Shown here: in pieces, positions 33,561 through 44,739 of the stretch
Layout of the letters: each line of letters opens with the position of its first letter
Position numbering within the stretch: the stretch's first letter is position 1
NCBI GenBank assembly: GCA_020746875.1
Contig: JAGTJL010000002.1
Coordinates: 3,844,001 to 3,908,000, forward strand
Origin: Rhexocercosporidium sp. MPI-PUGE-AT-0058
Lineage: Eukaryota > Ascomycota > Leotiomycetes > Helotiales
Direction of reading: 5' to 3'
DNA length: 64,000 bases
Program-made: the position numbers and the translations under genes
Notes under the pieces: generated by a model
Seen by the model: only the letters and a program-made list of their open reading frames with translations
What the model was told of the DNA's origin: nothing
Database searches by the model: none

Positions 33561-36500
33561 TGTTTTCGGCCGGTTTAGTCGCTGCTTTCCGCAGCTGGCT
33601 TGCCAAAATCTCACGCTGCCCTAACGCTCGCGTACCTCATGGCCAAGGCGGCACGGCGGTGGGGACCCCTGACTGACCTATTACAGGAACATCAAAAAAA
33701 GCGAGTGGGTCGTCATTATCATTTGGAGGACTGCTTCTCTCATCTCGTTCAACATTTTCTGAGAGGGGGGGAGCAGAAAACGGCTGCCCACCATCCCCTG
33801 GATGACTTAAGATGGCGGTCATCCTATATCTTCGTTCATTCTCCCTCTCTTCTCCATCTTCTTCTAAACCTCTGATACTCAACCATTACAGTCACTCGCT
33901 CTGTCTCTCTCTTCCTCCCTCCTGGCTGCCATTGCTTAGGCAGTAGGCTCCTCCTTCGCATCTTCTTCATTACTTCTTTACTTTTAATCGCCCTTGCCGT
34001 CATTTTCTTTAGTTGATTCAGTCGATATGCATTGTCGCCAACAACCAAAACCAAGCTCTGCCTCCTCCTCTGATAGCGATGGATCAGATATCGAGAGCTG
34101 CTTTAACATAGGGGATAAGCAAGAGGGGACCGACGCTGAGACCGAGCCGACGGACGTCGATACTAATGTTAATAGGGATGACGAGGTAGATCTGCTAGAT
34201 CTGGAGTGGCTCGCTGGAGAGGGGAACGCCCACCCGCCAAAGTATTACCTCGATTAAGAGAATAACTCCGACGAATCCGAGGATGAAAATAAGGACTATA
34301 ATAATAGTAGTCTCCTTCTTTTGAATATGATCGAGGGAAATTTCTATCGGTGGGTACTCTCTTTTCTTCTTGCCTGTCATCTTCTACTATCGAATCGCTA
34401 ATCTGACTCTCTTTATAAGTATTGCGAGTATATACAAAAGGATCCTGCCCGAGTAATATAAGCCGTCTCTCTCCGTACCCTTAAGGCCTTCTTTAAATAG
34501 ATATTAAATTAACGTTAAGGGAAGGGTAAGAGGACGCTTATAAGCATCTAGTCGGCTAATACGCTCGGGACATACTAAAAAGTCTTCCGGCTCGTGTACG
34601 AACGAGCGACCAGAAAGAAGATCGAGGGGAAGATGAACCGTCACATGTATTAAGTAAGTAGCGTTTCTTGTTTACCCGCTTATTCTAGTCCGAATTAATG
34701 TAAATAAGAGCTAATAAAGCATTTGTCGTAGGTCCTTAAGAAGCTGGCGAAGAAGTACCGCCTGTCGACGAAGAAGCGCGATAACGTTATTATATATATC
34801 GAGGATCTCGCAGGCGTCTTACAGACCAACTTGACTACGACGAAGCAGAAGTATACATATGGCCGGCACCGTATCGAGATTAGCCTTTTTTGCTAACTAA
34901 CGATCTTCTCCGTAAACCGACCTTTAGCGCTCCTAAAGCTCCGCTATAGTAATATCGCGGTGAATCTACTCCGGGACCTCAGTGGCGGGCCCTATCGGAT
35001 CTTAATCGAGTTCACGTGCGAGTTCACGAAGAAGTATTTTAATACAAAAGATGCGTAAGTCCGGCTTAAGCCTTTTTTATTCCCCCTCCCCCTTCCCCGC
35101 TTATTCTAGCCGAGACGTGCGACTTATATAAAAGCCAGGAATACGTTTATACTCTCGGAGATCATCTTTAATCCGTCCTTAATCTTTAGTCCGCACGTCG
35201 CCTTCTTAGGTATTATTTTTGCCAATAATGCGTTCTTGGCCTCGAGTCTTACATCGGCCGCGAGAATTAGTAAGTTAAATATCTCGCTTAGCTATGAGTA
35301 GCTGCCTTTACATTTAAAGCCGGAAATAGCTAATATCCTTATCTTCCGTAAGTCTATTAGGACGCCGTATAATTAAGAGATCTCGCCCGACTAACTATTA
35401 TTATATACGACTCTTTTAAAGTAAATAAAGCGGCTCGGCGTGCTTATTAAGTTCCCGCAGATCACGCGTCCGTACTTCTTTTAGTACGGTGCCGGCAACG
35501 CCTTTAATTAAAGCGGTGCGTATTATACGGCCTCTTTTTTATAAGCTCACTCTTACTCTTAATGCGATATGCTAACTGTAGACTAATAAGTGACGTAAGC
35601 GACGCGATTTAAAATATAATAATATAATATATTAAGATTAATACTTTTATTAAGTATTACCTTCGGCGGACGGTTACCGTTAATACGCGAGCTATCGTCT
35701 CCAGCTATAAACCTTAGCGCGACTTAATACGGGCGGCTTATCGGATGACTCGCTAAATCGATCTTAACCGGCCGCAAGAACTTATATTTAAGGAATTCGT
35801 ATCCGTTAATTAAGATCCCGTCGTCTACCGCCTTATTACTGAGCGGGAAAAGTAAAAGCGCCGTTTTTAGAGCACGGCAATATAATAATTAAAGTACCGG
35901 ATTATCGGCTAGGCGATCTTTAATATTAAGCAGCAGCTAAGAGCTGCGCTCCTTAAGCACGTTTAAGAGCGCTAAAATCTAAAATATCCGGTCGACGAGA
36001 TCGAGCGGCAGCTTTTTAGGCTCAAGCTTAACTAGGACGTGAAGACTACCTTAGATTAAAACGATAAGATGCCTCCGCTTTAAAAGCGCTTGGCCGAGAC
36101 GGTGATGACGCTCTCGGGCACGATTATTAAAGAAGAGTTCCGCCGCCGTAATACGGCTATCGATGTAGTCGCTGTCTACTACTATTTTTAAGAGGGGGGA
36201 GCTGCTGCTATATTACGTAAAAGGTCGTCAACGCGACAGACGAGTCCGATGCCGCCGAACGAGATCAGCTCTTAGCTAGCAGCCGCCTAAGCCGAGAAGC
36301 AAGCGTTAAGTGACGCTATATTATTAATATTTACCGAGAAGAGGACTATTACTTACTTCTTTTGCTTAAGAGAGTAAAGCTTGCCGTTTAAAAAGCGTAC
36401 TTATAAGTTTGCTAGTCCGGGAGACTTAATAAAGCACTTCAAGCGGAAGCATTTAGCTTATATTAAAAAAGGAGATCGGCTTTAATATACGGTCTGTCGA

Positions 36501-36620
36501 ATGGGGCTGTAGCACAAGTAGCATCTCCAGAATCACGTAGAGAGCATCCACGGAACCGTTTCCTAGTATTTGAATGATATACCTTAGAGCGCATGATTAT
36601 AGAGCTTGCATTTGCCCCGT
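33561..36620 (+). pseudogene. Degenerate DUF3435 (tyrosine-recombinase-like) gene with a C-terminal zinc finger
   Basis: The frame starts at an ATG at 34027 with a Ser/Asp-rich segment ending HPPKYYLD, then a stop. The main homology is 34730-35060: VLKKLAKKYRLSTKKRDN, then VLQTNLTTTKQKYTYGRHRI, then NRPLALLKLRYSNI and LLRDLSGGPYRILIEFTCEF. This is the typical core of the multicopy fungal DUF3435/FluG-type proteins. Homology resumes at about 35130-35420 (EIIFNPSLIFSPHVAFLGII) after an intron-like gap, then at 35460-35520 (RPYFFQYGAGNAFN). A zinc-finger-like tail is near 36380-36560. Gln and Trp codons are often TAA or TAG. Mutation is milder than in the AT blocks. DUF3435 is also the domain of Starship captain recombinases, but this copy belongs to the longer, finger-bearing group and is inactive. 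Confidence 0.8.
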
Positions 36621-37093
36621 CTTTTCTCTCCTTCTCTGCCCTTTTTAAGTTAATATATTACTTTCACAGCGTGCTTCTTAAGTAAACTTATAGCCAGTTA
36701 TGCGATTGCGGGGTTGCTTGCTTGTTCCGAGCAACTTTCTTCAGGGCGAGACCAAATTAGGCGCGGCCCTAGCAAATGCGTGAGAATGGAAGGCTGTTCC
36801 AAGGCGGAACCAGTTTTGCAGGCTACTCATATGGCCTCGTAGACGAATGGCGCTGAATCATACACGACGAAGATTTTCAACTCTTGGGAAGGGTTCGAGG
36901 AGGCAATCAATCAACATGGTTGCGTACCAAGCCCATTACGCATTCTATTAGGCTACATTAGTGTATTAGCCTTAGAGCGTTTCAACCACAGCAGGCATAT
37001 CGGCGCATAAGCCAAGAAACTCTATAAGCCACGATCTTTCCAGTGTCTAGCTCCTTTGGAAGACCTAAATACTTATCTAAGGTGGTCATTTGA
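36621..37093. other. Spacer between the DUF3435 relic and the HET gene
   Basis: Normal composition, and no gene is supported. Confidence 0.4.
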
Positions 37094-39230
37094 TCATACG
37101 ATTGTGATACCGATCGTTTGCACCAACTCGCATCCAGCCTGCCGACGTATGTCAGCTCCCTCCTCATTGTCGTTCCACACCTCAAGAGTGGCCTCATAAA
37201 AATCTGCGTATCTAAATCGTTTATAGCAAGTGTCTGTATTGGCGTTGTCTCCCAGCCCCTGCCTTAGTTGGAGAAGAAGACACTCGACGTGGTCGCGGTG
37301 GCAAAAGTTAAAGTGCGAGATAGGCATGCAGTCTACCCACTGTGGGACTTGAGCAACACCAGCGCGAGACACATCTGGGTATATATCCACATTACGCCAG
37401 CGTTCATCTTGCCCTGAGTAAGTGACAACGTGGCGCATGATACCGATGCTTAGGTCGTCTCTAACTTCAATACGCAGCCTCGTTAGCAGCATCCCCCTCA
37501 GTTGGATCCACCCGCCAACGAGTTGGCCGAATGCGCTACCTCCACCGAGTGGGGTGACGCTAATTTCTTCGATAGTAACGAGGTCGCGTCGCTTTTGACG
37601 TCGCAAGTTACTTAGGGCCATATCAATATCTGCTTCAACGGAAGCCCAAGACCACGACGGTGCGCGGTAGTCCGATGGGCGGTATGACGGAGAGTGATTA
37701 GCTTGCGTGTAGGAAGGAATGACACGCCACAGCAGCTGCGCAGGCAGCTGAGATTTCCACAGACCTGCTAGGTAGGTGTCTTCATCATCCATCGTACCAG
37801 CGATGTACTGTGCTAGGCCGCCGATGGCAATCAATTTGTCCTGTGGGTTGGTGATGGCGCACCCCATGTATTGCTTTACCAGCAGGTCCCACATCCAAAA
37901 GGAGTACTGAGAGTGAGGCATAGGGTAAACAGAGTTATGGTTCTGGGAGAGGAAACCTGCATCCAAGCTTTTTCCCAGGCCGTCGTCCCTATAAGTAGCA
38001 TCTCTCGGGATCTGGTTTGGGAACATCTCGCATGCTGTGCGCTCGTGGCATTCCCAAAAGAGCTGTGTCTTTGCAAAATGCACCACACGGGGAGCTAGTA
38101 AGCGCTCTTGCATGACCCAGGCGCGTTGGTTTAACGGTGCTATAGTGAGCCCTTTCAGCAGCAGCTCTTGATCGTAGATGAAACAGCGACGCTCATCGCC
38201 CTCGCCAAGTGTCGCCTGGGCTTGCTATGGCGGCCAGTTTGGGTCACCAGCTCGTTGTCGAAAGAGACCTCGCTCTGCGGTCTCTGCTGCGGTCGCGGCG
38301 ATATTTAGATGGCTGTGGCTATATACATGCATCATCTGTAACGACTCCTTCCGCCAGTCGTCGATAGAGTCCTGAATGATGCATAAGGAATCGATCCACA
38401 GGAAGCGGGCGCTTAGGCGGCGGGTGATCTCGATAGCCTCCTGGAATGTTCGGGGGAGCTCGGAAATGGGAACTCCAGTTAGCAGCCTGGAAAGAGTAGC
38501 TGAAGTGAGCTTATACATGTACCCGGTTCCCCATCGGTGGCTAAGAGTCATGTAATAGCCCTTGATTTTCAATGTTGCAGTAATGGCGAGCCTTATTGTT
38601 GGATTATTTTGGACGCCAACATACAGCAACCTGGTGGGGTACCAGGTACTACCTTGACCAGGTTTGGACCGGGCCTGGCTACATCTCTGATGATTTTGCA
38701 GGCAGTCACGGTGCCATATGAGAATCTGGTCCCAGCACGAATCAGGTCCGGTGGAGTTGCTCGAGATACTGCCACAAATCTGAGGTGTGCCGAATTTGCT
38801 GATCAGAAAGCTGTTGAGGGACTGTTGCGCTTGGAGGTCAGATAGTTGTCATTAGATTCGTCAAAAGTGGAGTTTATACCGTGGGCTCCAAAGGTTGGAT
38901 GCAGAGCTTAAGAGTACAGAACTCGGGTAGAGGAATGAACGGATAACCAGGATAAATTGTGATTTCGAGTTGACAAAGATGGTTAGGATCTCCCGTCCAA
39001 ACACAGCCGGTTTGATTCATATGTCGAAGCATCTCGTCTAGCTCACGGGTACCGAGCCGGGACTGGAGCTCTGAGACGAGCATTTCGCATACTCGGCATC
39101 CATCATTGGCGGCTGTGAGGATGTCAGGTCCGGTCAGGTGGTGGGTGAATGACGCATTTGTTACTTGGCGCTTTGCGGGTAATTTGTTTAGCACATAGGC
39201 GCAACGACCGCAAAGTTTGATATCTTGCAT
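37094..39230 (-). pseudogene. HET-domain (heterokaryon incompatibility) gene with one in-frame TAG
   Basis: Exon 1 is 39230-38880, starting MQDIKLCGRCAYVLNK. A 58-nt intron (38879-38822, gtataa...caacag) joins in phase to exon 2, 38821-37094. The model has 693 codons including the terminal stop, a normal size. The HET domain begins about residue 206: YYMTLSHRWG, then LPRTFQEAIEITRRLSARFL, WIDSLCIIQDSIDDWRKES and HLNIAATAAETAERGLF. These are the family's successive conserved blocks. The frame continues with RAWVMQERLLAPRVVHF and LFWECHE. A single TAG at 38227-38225 (codon about 316) splits it, although the frame on both sides is otherwise intact. In Ascomycota, HET proteins trigger non-self recognition and cell death. 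This allele would be truncated after the HET domain unless read through. The remaining C-terminal part, with segments like YRAPSWSWASVEADIDM, is typical of the family. Confidence 0.85.
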
Positions 39231-40728
39231 TATATGACTGTGAAGATGACTCTCAGTGCATCTTGTCACTGCTTGAGCAGTCGTGAAATAGTTCGCGCGG
39301 CCGATTCTGAGGAGCCGATGGAGAAAATCGAGGCTCCCGACTGGAAGCAAACCCCGGTGGCGGCGGGATGCGTAATCCTGAAGCTCTTCAATAGTCGGGA
39401 CATGGAGTGCTCCCGCTTTCTCAGACGGCGGCTCTGTATCTCTTGATGACCATGTAGAGACCCAATATTGAGGTTTCGACTTATGCGCAGGCTCGTATTT
39501 TGTCGCGGTGATGTCCGTAATTAGATGATAGCTAAAGGATGGAGGTGAGGAATCCTCACTGTCGTCTCGAGCTGGTAGCAGCGGATCTCAAACGAGCGAA
39601 GGGTGTGAGGGGTTATCGTCGTGATATATGAGTTATCGACCGTCGGTGGGTCCGAGATGCGCTAAGATAAATTAGGGTTATTATCAAATACGAAGTTGAT
39701 TTTGAAGGCGAACACTCACGAGGGATAGGGCTGGAGTCGGAGGGTTAGGTCTTTGAGGAGCGACACGAGTTATGGCGCCGGACTGTGCGATCGTGAAGGC
39801 TGAGATAATATAAAGCGAGCTGCGGCAGACGCGTCAGGGGATGTGAGAGAGAAGAGCGATGAGAGAATAGAGGTCGAAGAGGGGGACGGTGGTAAACTTA
39901 TACTTGAGGCGGGGTAGGGCTCGCGATCTCTCATACTTCAGCTAATTGCGGCGCAGCCTTGGAGCGGGTTGGTGACCTGCAGCCACAATGCGGTTGAGCC
40001 ACAGGCGGCACACTAGCTTTCCGGGGCGGCGCATGATTCGGGCATTCACGCCTTTTCGACACATAAAATAACAATAGGGTTGAGAGCAAGACAATTGGGA
40101 GCAAGATAAATCTTTCTATCCTCCTACTTTGTCACGTACCCGCCTCGACTAGTATCCATGCTGTGTATCGCGGTCAGTTATGTAAGAAGAATTACACTAT
40201 AAATAATCATGCGGAGTCTGGGATTTGATTAGAGGTACCAACCGTCTCGCCGACACCGTATGAATTTGCTTCACACGGCAGCCACAAGGCTGGCGATTAC
40301 TTCTCAGTAGTCCTAAAGGTCTCAGAGGCTCGGATAATAATAGTTTATCGATTTCAACGACGGTAAAAGCTTGATGATAGTGCTGTAGTAGAAGAGTCTT
40401 GTTGCACTATGAAATAAAGCTCTTTATAAACCAGGCGCGACGAAGATGATACGAATATAACTTTCTAGGTAGCCGGGTTAGAAGTATTTAGGAGTTGTTA
40501 TAGTATATAATTGATACAAAGTTTTACGAACTTTCGAGGTTTCTATTAAGTCTGAATTGCTTGAAGTCAAGGTATTTATCATTTTTCTCGCCACGAGGGG
40601 TTTCTCGCCACGTAGGGACAGACGTTAATAAAGATTTCTTTAAGATACTAAGTTCTACAGCCTGAACGCACGGACTTTTGTCCACATGTTCGTTAAGCCT
40701 AAATAGAATTTATTGTAGCCTAACAAAG
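39231..40728. other. Intergenic region between the HET and AAA genes
   Basis: No gene is supported. The frame 39225-39446 (plus) is antisense to the HET start. A short duplicated word, ttctcgccacg, occurs twice at about 40585-40612. Confidence 0.4.
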
Positions 40729-43700
40729 TTATGTCTGAGTCTCATCAGCTAAAAGCCTCTTCTTCGCCAAGAACTTCTCAAACTCGTTCGTTTGCTGCAT
40801 GAAGACTCTGATATCCTTCTCCCCCAATGGACGTCCCTCGCCCCTGGCCAGACTCATAGCCGCACTAAGATTGTTCCGGATTTGCCTGCCATTGAAGTTG
40901 TTGTCTTGATAGTAATCATCGAGCCAGTTGTTAATTTTCCTCTTTTCAAGAGCGTGCTCGTCTAACTGCGAGAGGAACAGTTTCCAGACTCGTTTCTGCT
41001 CAGCTTTTGTAAAATTTGGAAACTGAACAGCAAGGTGGATCCTGGACTGTACACCGCTATCCATGGATTTCATACCTTTGAATGCTTAATTAGCAGGCTC
41101 TGAACATCAGCCGGACAACGTACGATTTGTTGTAAGGATGAGAATCCCTTCATAGTACTCAAGAACTTTCAGAAAAACTGGAAACGAATGATCAGCAGTT
41201 CACTATCGACAAAATCATCAGGTGAATGCAAACCTGAAACAAGACAATTGCGTGCCAATGCTGCTTGATCATTTCGTGTCTCGAGCAGAACGTCCGCTTC
41301 GTCGAAGAGGAGTACAGCTCCCCAATCGCTCGCCATCTGGAACAGGTCGTTTAGTCTCTTCTCGACCTTCTCTATAACTAAGCCTATGTCTGCAACGTTG
41401 ACTTTCAGAAGAGGTCGACCAGTCAATTCGGATATCGCTTCTGTTTGGAATCAGCGGACAGCTCGGACTCAAGGATTATGCGAGGGACGGTGATATTAAG
41501 AAAGCAAAGGTATCTGCTTTCGCGCATCTGGCCAATTTCTTTCTGAAGATTCAAATGCAGTTCATTGCAAGGAGGCATACATACCAGCAGTAAGAGTTTT
41601 GCCAACGCCCGGAACGCCTAAATATCATATGAGCGCTAAACACCACATGCCTCAGCGGTCACGACCAACACATACCATATAACAGAATGACTAAACCCTG
41701 CCCCTTCCCTTCCACAAAATCTTGAAGTTTTCCTGGAACTCCCTGGATGTTTTCGGCTTGGGCGGTATGATGCTCCACCAAGGATCGTATCAGCTTTTTC
41801 GTTTTGTCTCCGCCAGCACCAGGTATGATGAGCTTGTTGTTGAATGCGTCCTCGCTCTTCAGCTTCCTGATGTTTTTGACATTACACACGTCCATATGCA
41901 CCCACATCTTCGAAGCAAGAGCGTATCCCTTTACGCGTGGCGGGCAAATGATGAGTTGTTCGTCCTCGAAGTCTGTCCACTGGCCGTCGGCGGATCTAGT
42001 AACGTGATCATAATCGACCTTGATTCGGGCCTTAAGTGCTATGTTATCCTCGCACTGAGAGCAGTCACACTAAGAAGCTATGAGTACAAAATCTATGACG
42101 GTATCGTATAATGTCTGGGAGCATTACCTCTGACCAAGCATCGGCACCTGGAAAAAAGTGAAGGTCGGGTCCAAACATGTTGTACCCCTGCGCATCCACC
42201 ATCACATGGCCCTCAAACTACACTCCAGGTCAGTAAACTATATGTGCGTCAAAACAATCCAAACATACGTGAAAGGTTTTCGAGTTTGACTCTACTCGTT
42301 CCGCTCGCGCTAGCTATTGAGTAATCAGCAAAAAGCAAACGAGGAATCTCGGACAAACTTAACACTATCTTCATCTCCAGTCTCCCGGTCAAGCGCAGCC
42401 ATCATCATCGCGGTCGAAAGGAAGCTCTTATCCGAAAAATCATCGCCAAACATATCTTCAGGTCGGTTGCTGATGAAAGAGACATCCCCTTTGTAGTCAA
42501 ACATTTGATGGCCTCTGGCAGCGATACAGAGTTCACGAAAGCGTTTCCCTCGGTTCAGTAAGTCGTCTGTTATGTCTTTAGCCTTGTGGTGATAGTCTAT
42601 CGGATAGACACGAAGTGTGCTGACTCGTTTTAACTCGTTGTATTGAGGGATGATAAAGTTGTAGGAAGCTCTGGTAAATTCTCGGCCGTCGAAGTCTGTC
42701 TCATTAGCTGAGTAAATTCTGAGGAAGATAATGACCTACTATAGGTCCAGCAGAAAACTTCAAACTGCCTCCTATGACCACCCCATCTGTTCCTGGATCT
42801 TGGCTGCAAACCGAACTCTCTGAAAGCCCAGTCATGTACCAAAAACGCTTGAGGAACCTTGTGTGGCGTGGCGAAGACCAATTGGCCAGGGTAGAAGAGA
42901 TATGGAAGATCTTTGAACTGAAGGGCCTTATCCTGGACTTCGGTCTTCTGTTTGAAGTCCCTGAAATAACTTTGGAGTATCTTGGATCGCTTCAGTAAGT
43001 TGAGCAAGTTACTCAAATGATCTCGGCACGGGTCTTCAGACGTATCAGACTCTGCGGATACTTTCTCCAGTGCTTGCCAATTATGGACAAAAGGAGATAT
43101 GTCTGAGAATGACGGTCTCTGGTTGAGGCCTAAATGCCCAGGATAGTCGCGAAATGCGTCCGCGACCATCTGCTTGAGAATTGGACAATTTAGAGTGAGG
43201 ACGACCCGTCTGTCTCCCTTAGGATAGACACTTTCGTTCCAGACAAATGGATGATTGTGGCCGACAACAGGTTCTTCTCCAAGTATTTCGCTTTCTCCCA
43301 CAGTTTTCGTAGTTAGACGCCTGCTTCCCCGTGTGTATCTCTTCAATTTGAAGAGCACATCCCTCTTGTGACGACCGTAGCTAGCACTCGCTGTCTGCTC
43401 CCCGTTCTTGGGGTCAGGAGTTGAACACCCCGAATCAGTAGAACTGCTGCCATCAGTGGAGCTGTATGAGGAAATAGAGCGTGCAGGTGATCGGCTTTGT
43501 CGCCTCATCCTATTCGGTTTCCCGTTCTCGAGCTCTGTTATCCTACGTTTGAGGTCCTCAATGGGGTCTGACGCAGCAGGTGAGCCAATCTCATTCTTTC
43601 CCTGATTCTTGACTGTTAGCAATGGTATATTAAGAGGATGAAGATATCAGATAAGTGCTTTCGCGCCATGCTATTTACCGTATCGATGGTAGGCTGAGAA

Positions 43701-43831
43701 ATCGGCACCATGGATGGATCATGCTCTCCATTTGTGACAGCGAGCGTCTCAGTCTGGAGAGATTTCTCGAAACTGCCGTCATCAATCAGAGAGGTAGACA
43801 TTTCTGCTAGAGATTTGGCTTGGTGAAACAT
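40729..43831 (-). CDS. AAA-family ATPase with DUF7025-like N-terminal domain
   Basis: A multi-exon gene read 43831 to 40729, roughly 850 residues. Exon 1 is 43831-43679 (the second ATG, MSTSLIDDG, at 43801 is an alternative start). Exon 2 from 43607 carries the N-terminal domain (NHPFVWNESVYPKGDRRVVL, then LPYLFYPGQLVFATP). To continue into DFDGREFTRASYNFIIPQYN, a 32-nt intron at 42739-42708 must be removed or a frameshift allowed. Later exons carry FEGHVMVDAQGYNMFGPDL, GQGLVILLYG joined to VPGVGKTLTA (Walker A, 41616-41588), then ELTGRPLLKVNVADIG, VLLFDEADVLLETR (Walker B, about 41320-41280) and the lid region SRIHLAVQFPNFTKAEQKRV. This arrangement is common in filamentous fungi. The substrate and role are unknown. 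Introns carry GTATG/GTAAT donors. The tail-to-tail partner is the HET gene, and a MITE lies upstream. Confidence 0.85.
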
Positions 43832-44739
43832 AGAAATCAATTAAAGTAGAGTATGAGCCGTCAGGAATATGAATGAAGGCAATGATATTGATATACGTGC
43901 GAAATCAATCGAAAACTACTCCCATCACATATCAGCGGACCAGCTCGTCCCGTCCTAGCATCACCAGAGACATATGATCAGCAACAAAGTCGTATGGTAA
44001 ACAACTGTCGCAACATACGATGAGCGCCACGGTGTAGAGGCACAGATCCTCAGTGGTGTAACCGAAAATGTGGCTTGAGCTGGCCTCGCTCCATTGAGAG
44101 CTGATAAGCGACGACTCCCCAGTCTAAGTGATAAAAGTTTTGCTATTTCTCAGCCTTGGAATCGGATGATACTAAATCATCTGATTATTATTTCAAGCCT
44201 TTATTGTTGCGTGACAAAAATCATCTACTATCCCCCCCCCTTAATGTTTCATTGTGAGCCTACCAGTCTCCTGTTATATCACCTTATATCTAGCCAATCA
44301 AAATACGGGGCATTCTCTGAGTTTTGGTGAGAGATTAAAATAAAACACGACAAATGCTTAATAAAGAAAGCGGTAGGTTCGATTAAGGAAGCGGTAAACT
44401 AAAATGCGGTGATAAATACCGTGATAAAAGCAGGAGATTGGTAGGCTCACAATGAAACATTAAGGGGGGGGGGGGGATAGTAGTAGATGTGTGAGCTTTT
44501 GTGGTCGAAAGATAAACAAATATCTCTCAGCAACAGCTCCAATTCCACATCCCTGATGGTGCATGAGCAGATTCCATCAAGTTTAGGCCACCCACCGTTT
44601 TTCAACCAAGCAACAGTGCCTTGACTAGTATAAGTTTAAGAGCCAAATTGCTTTGCAGCATGCTAAAGAGGCCGTAGCGTCGAAGGACCAACTCGAGTAA
44701 ATAGCAATATACTCATTAAACGTTCATCGGGAATAGGAA
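43832..44739. other. Divergent intergenic region of the AAA and STAND-like genes, with a MITE
   Basis: About 900 bases hold both promoters and the 247-bp inverted-repeat element at 44231-44477. No other gene is supported. Confidence 0.45.
44231..44477. mobile_element. MITE-like element with about 45-bp terminal inverted repeats
   Basis: The left end is t, nine C, then ttaatgtttcattgtgagcc and taccagtctcctg. The right end is its inverse with 13 G (gagattggtaggctcaca, then atgaaacattaagg, then the G run). Only one or two substitutions separate the two ends over more than 40 bases apart from the homopolymer length. TA flanks both ends (44229-44230 and 44478-44479), fitting TA insertion. The 247-bp interior has no coding capacity. 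The near-identical ends suggest a fairly recent insertion. Confidence 0.8.

Noticed and set aside
33561..36620. Calling the DUF3435 gene a Starship captain
   Set aside because: Its length, Asp/Ser-rich start and C-terminal finger fit the non-captain multicopy group; no element edge was seen, so only the relationship is noted.
41722..42111. 129-codon plus-strand frame antisense to the AAA ATPase
   Set aside because: It lies opposite well-supported conserved exons, including the stretch before Walker A.
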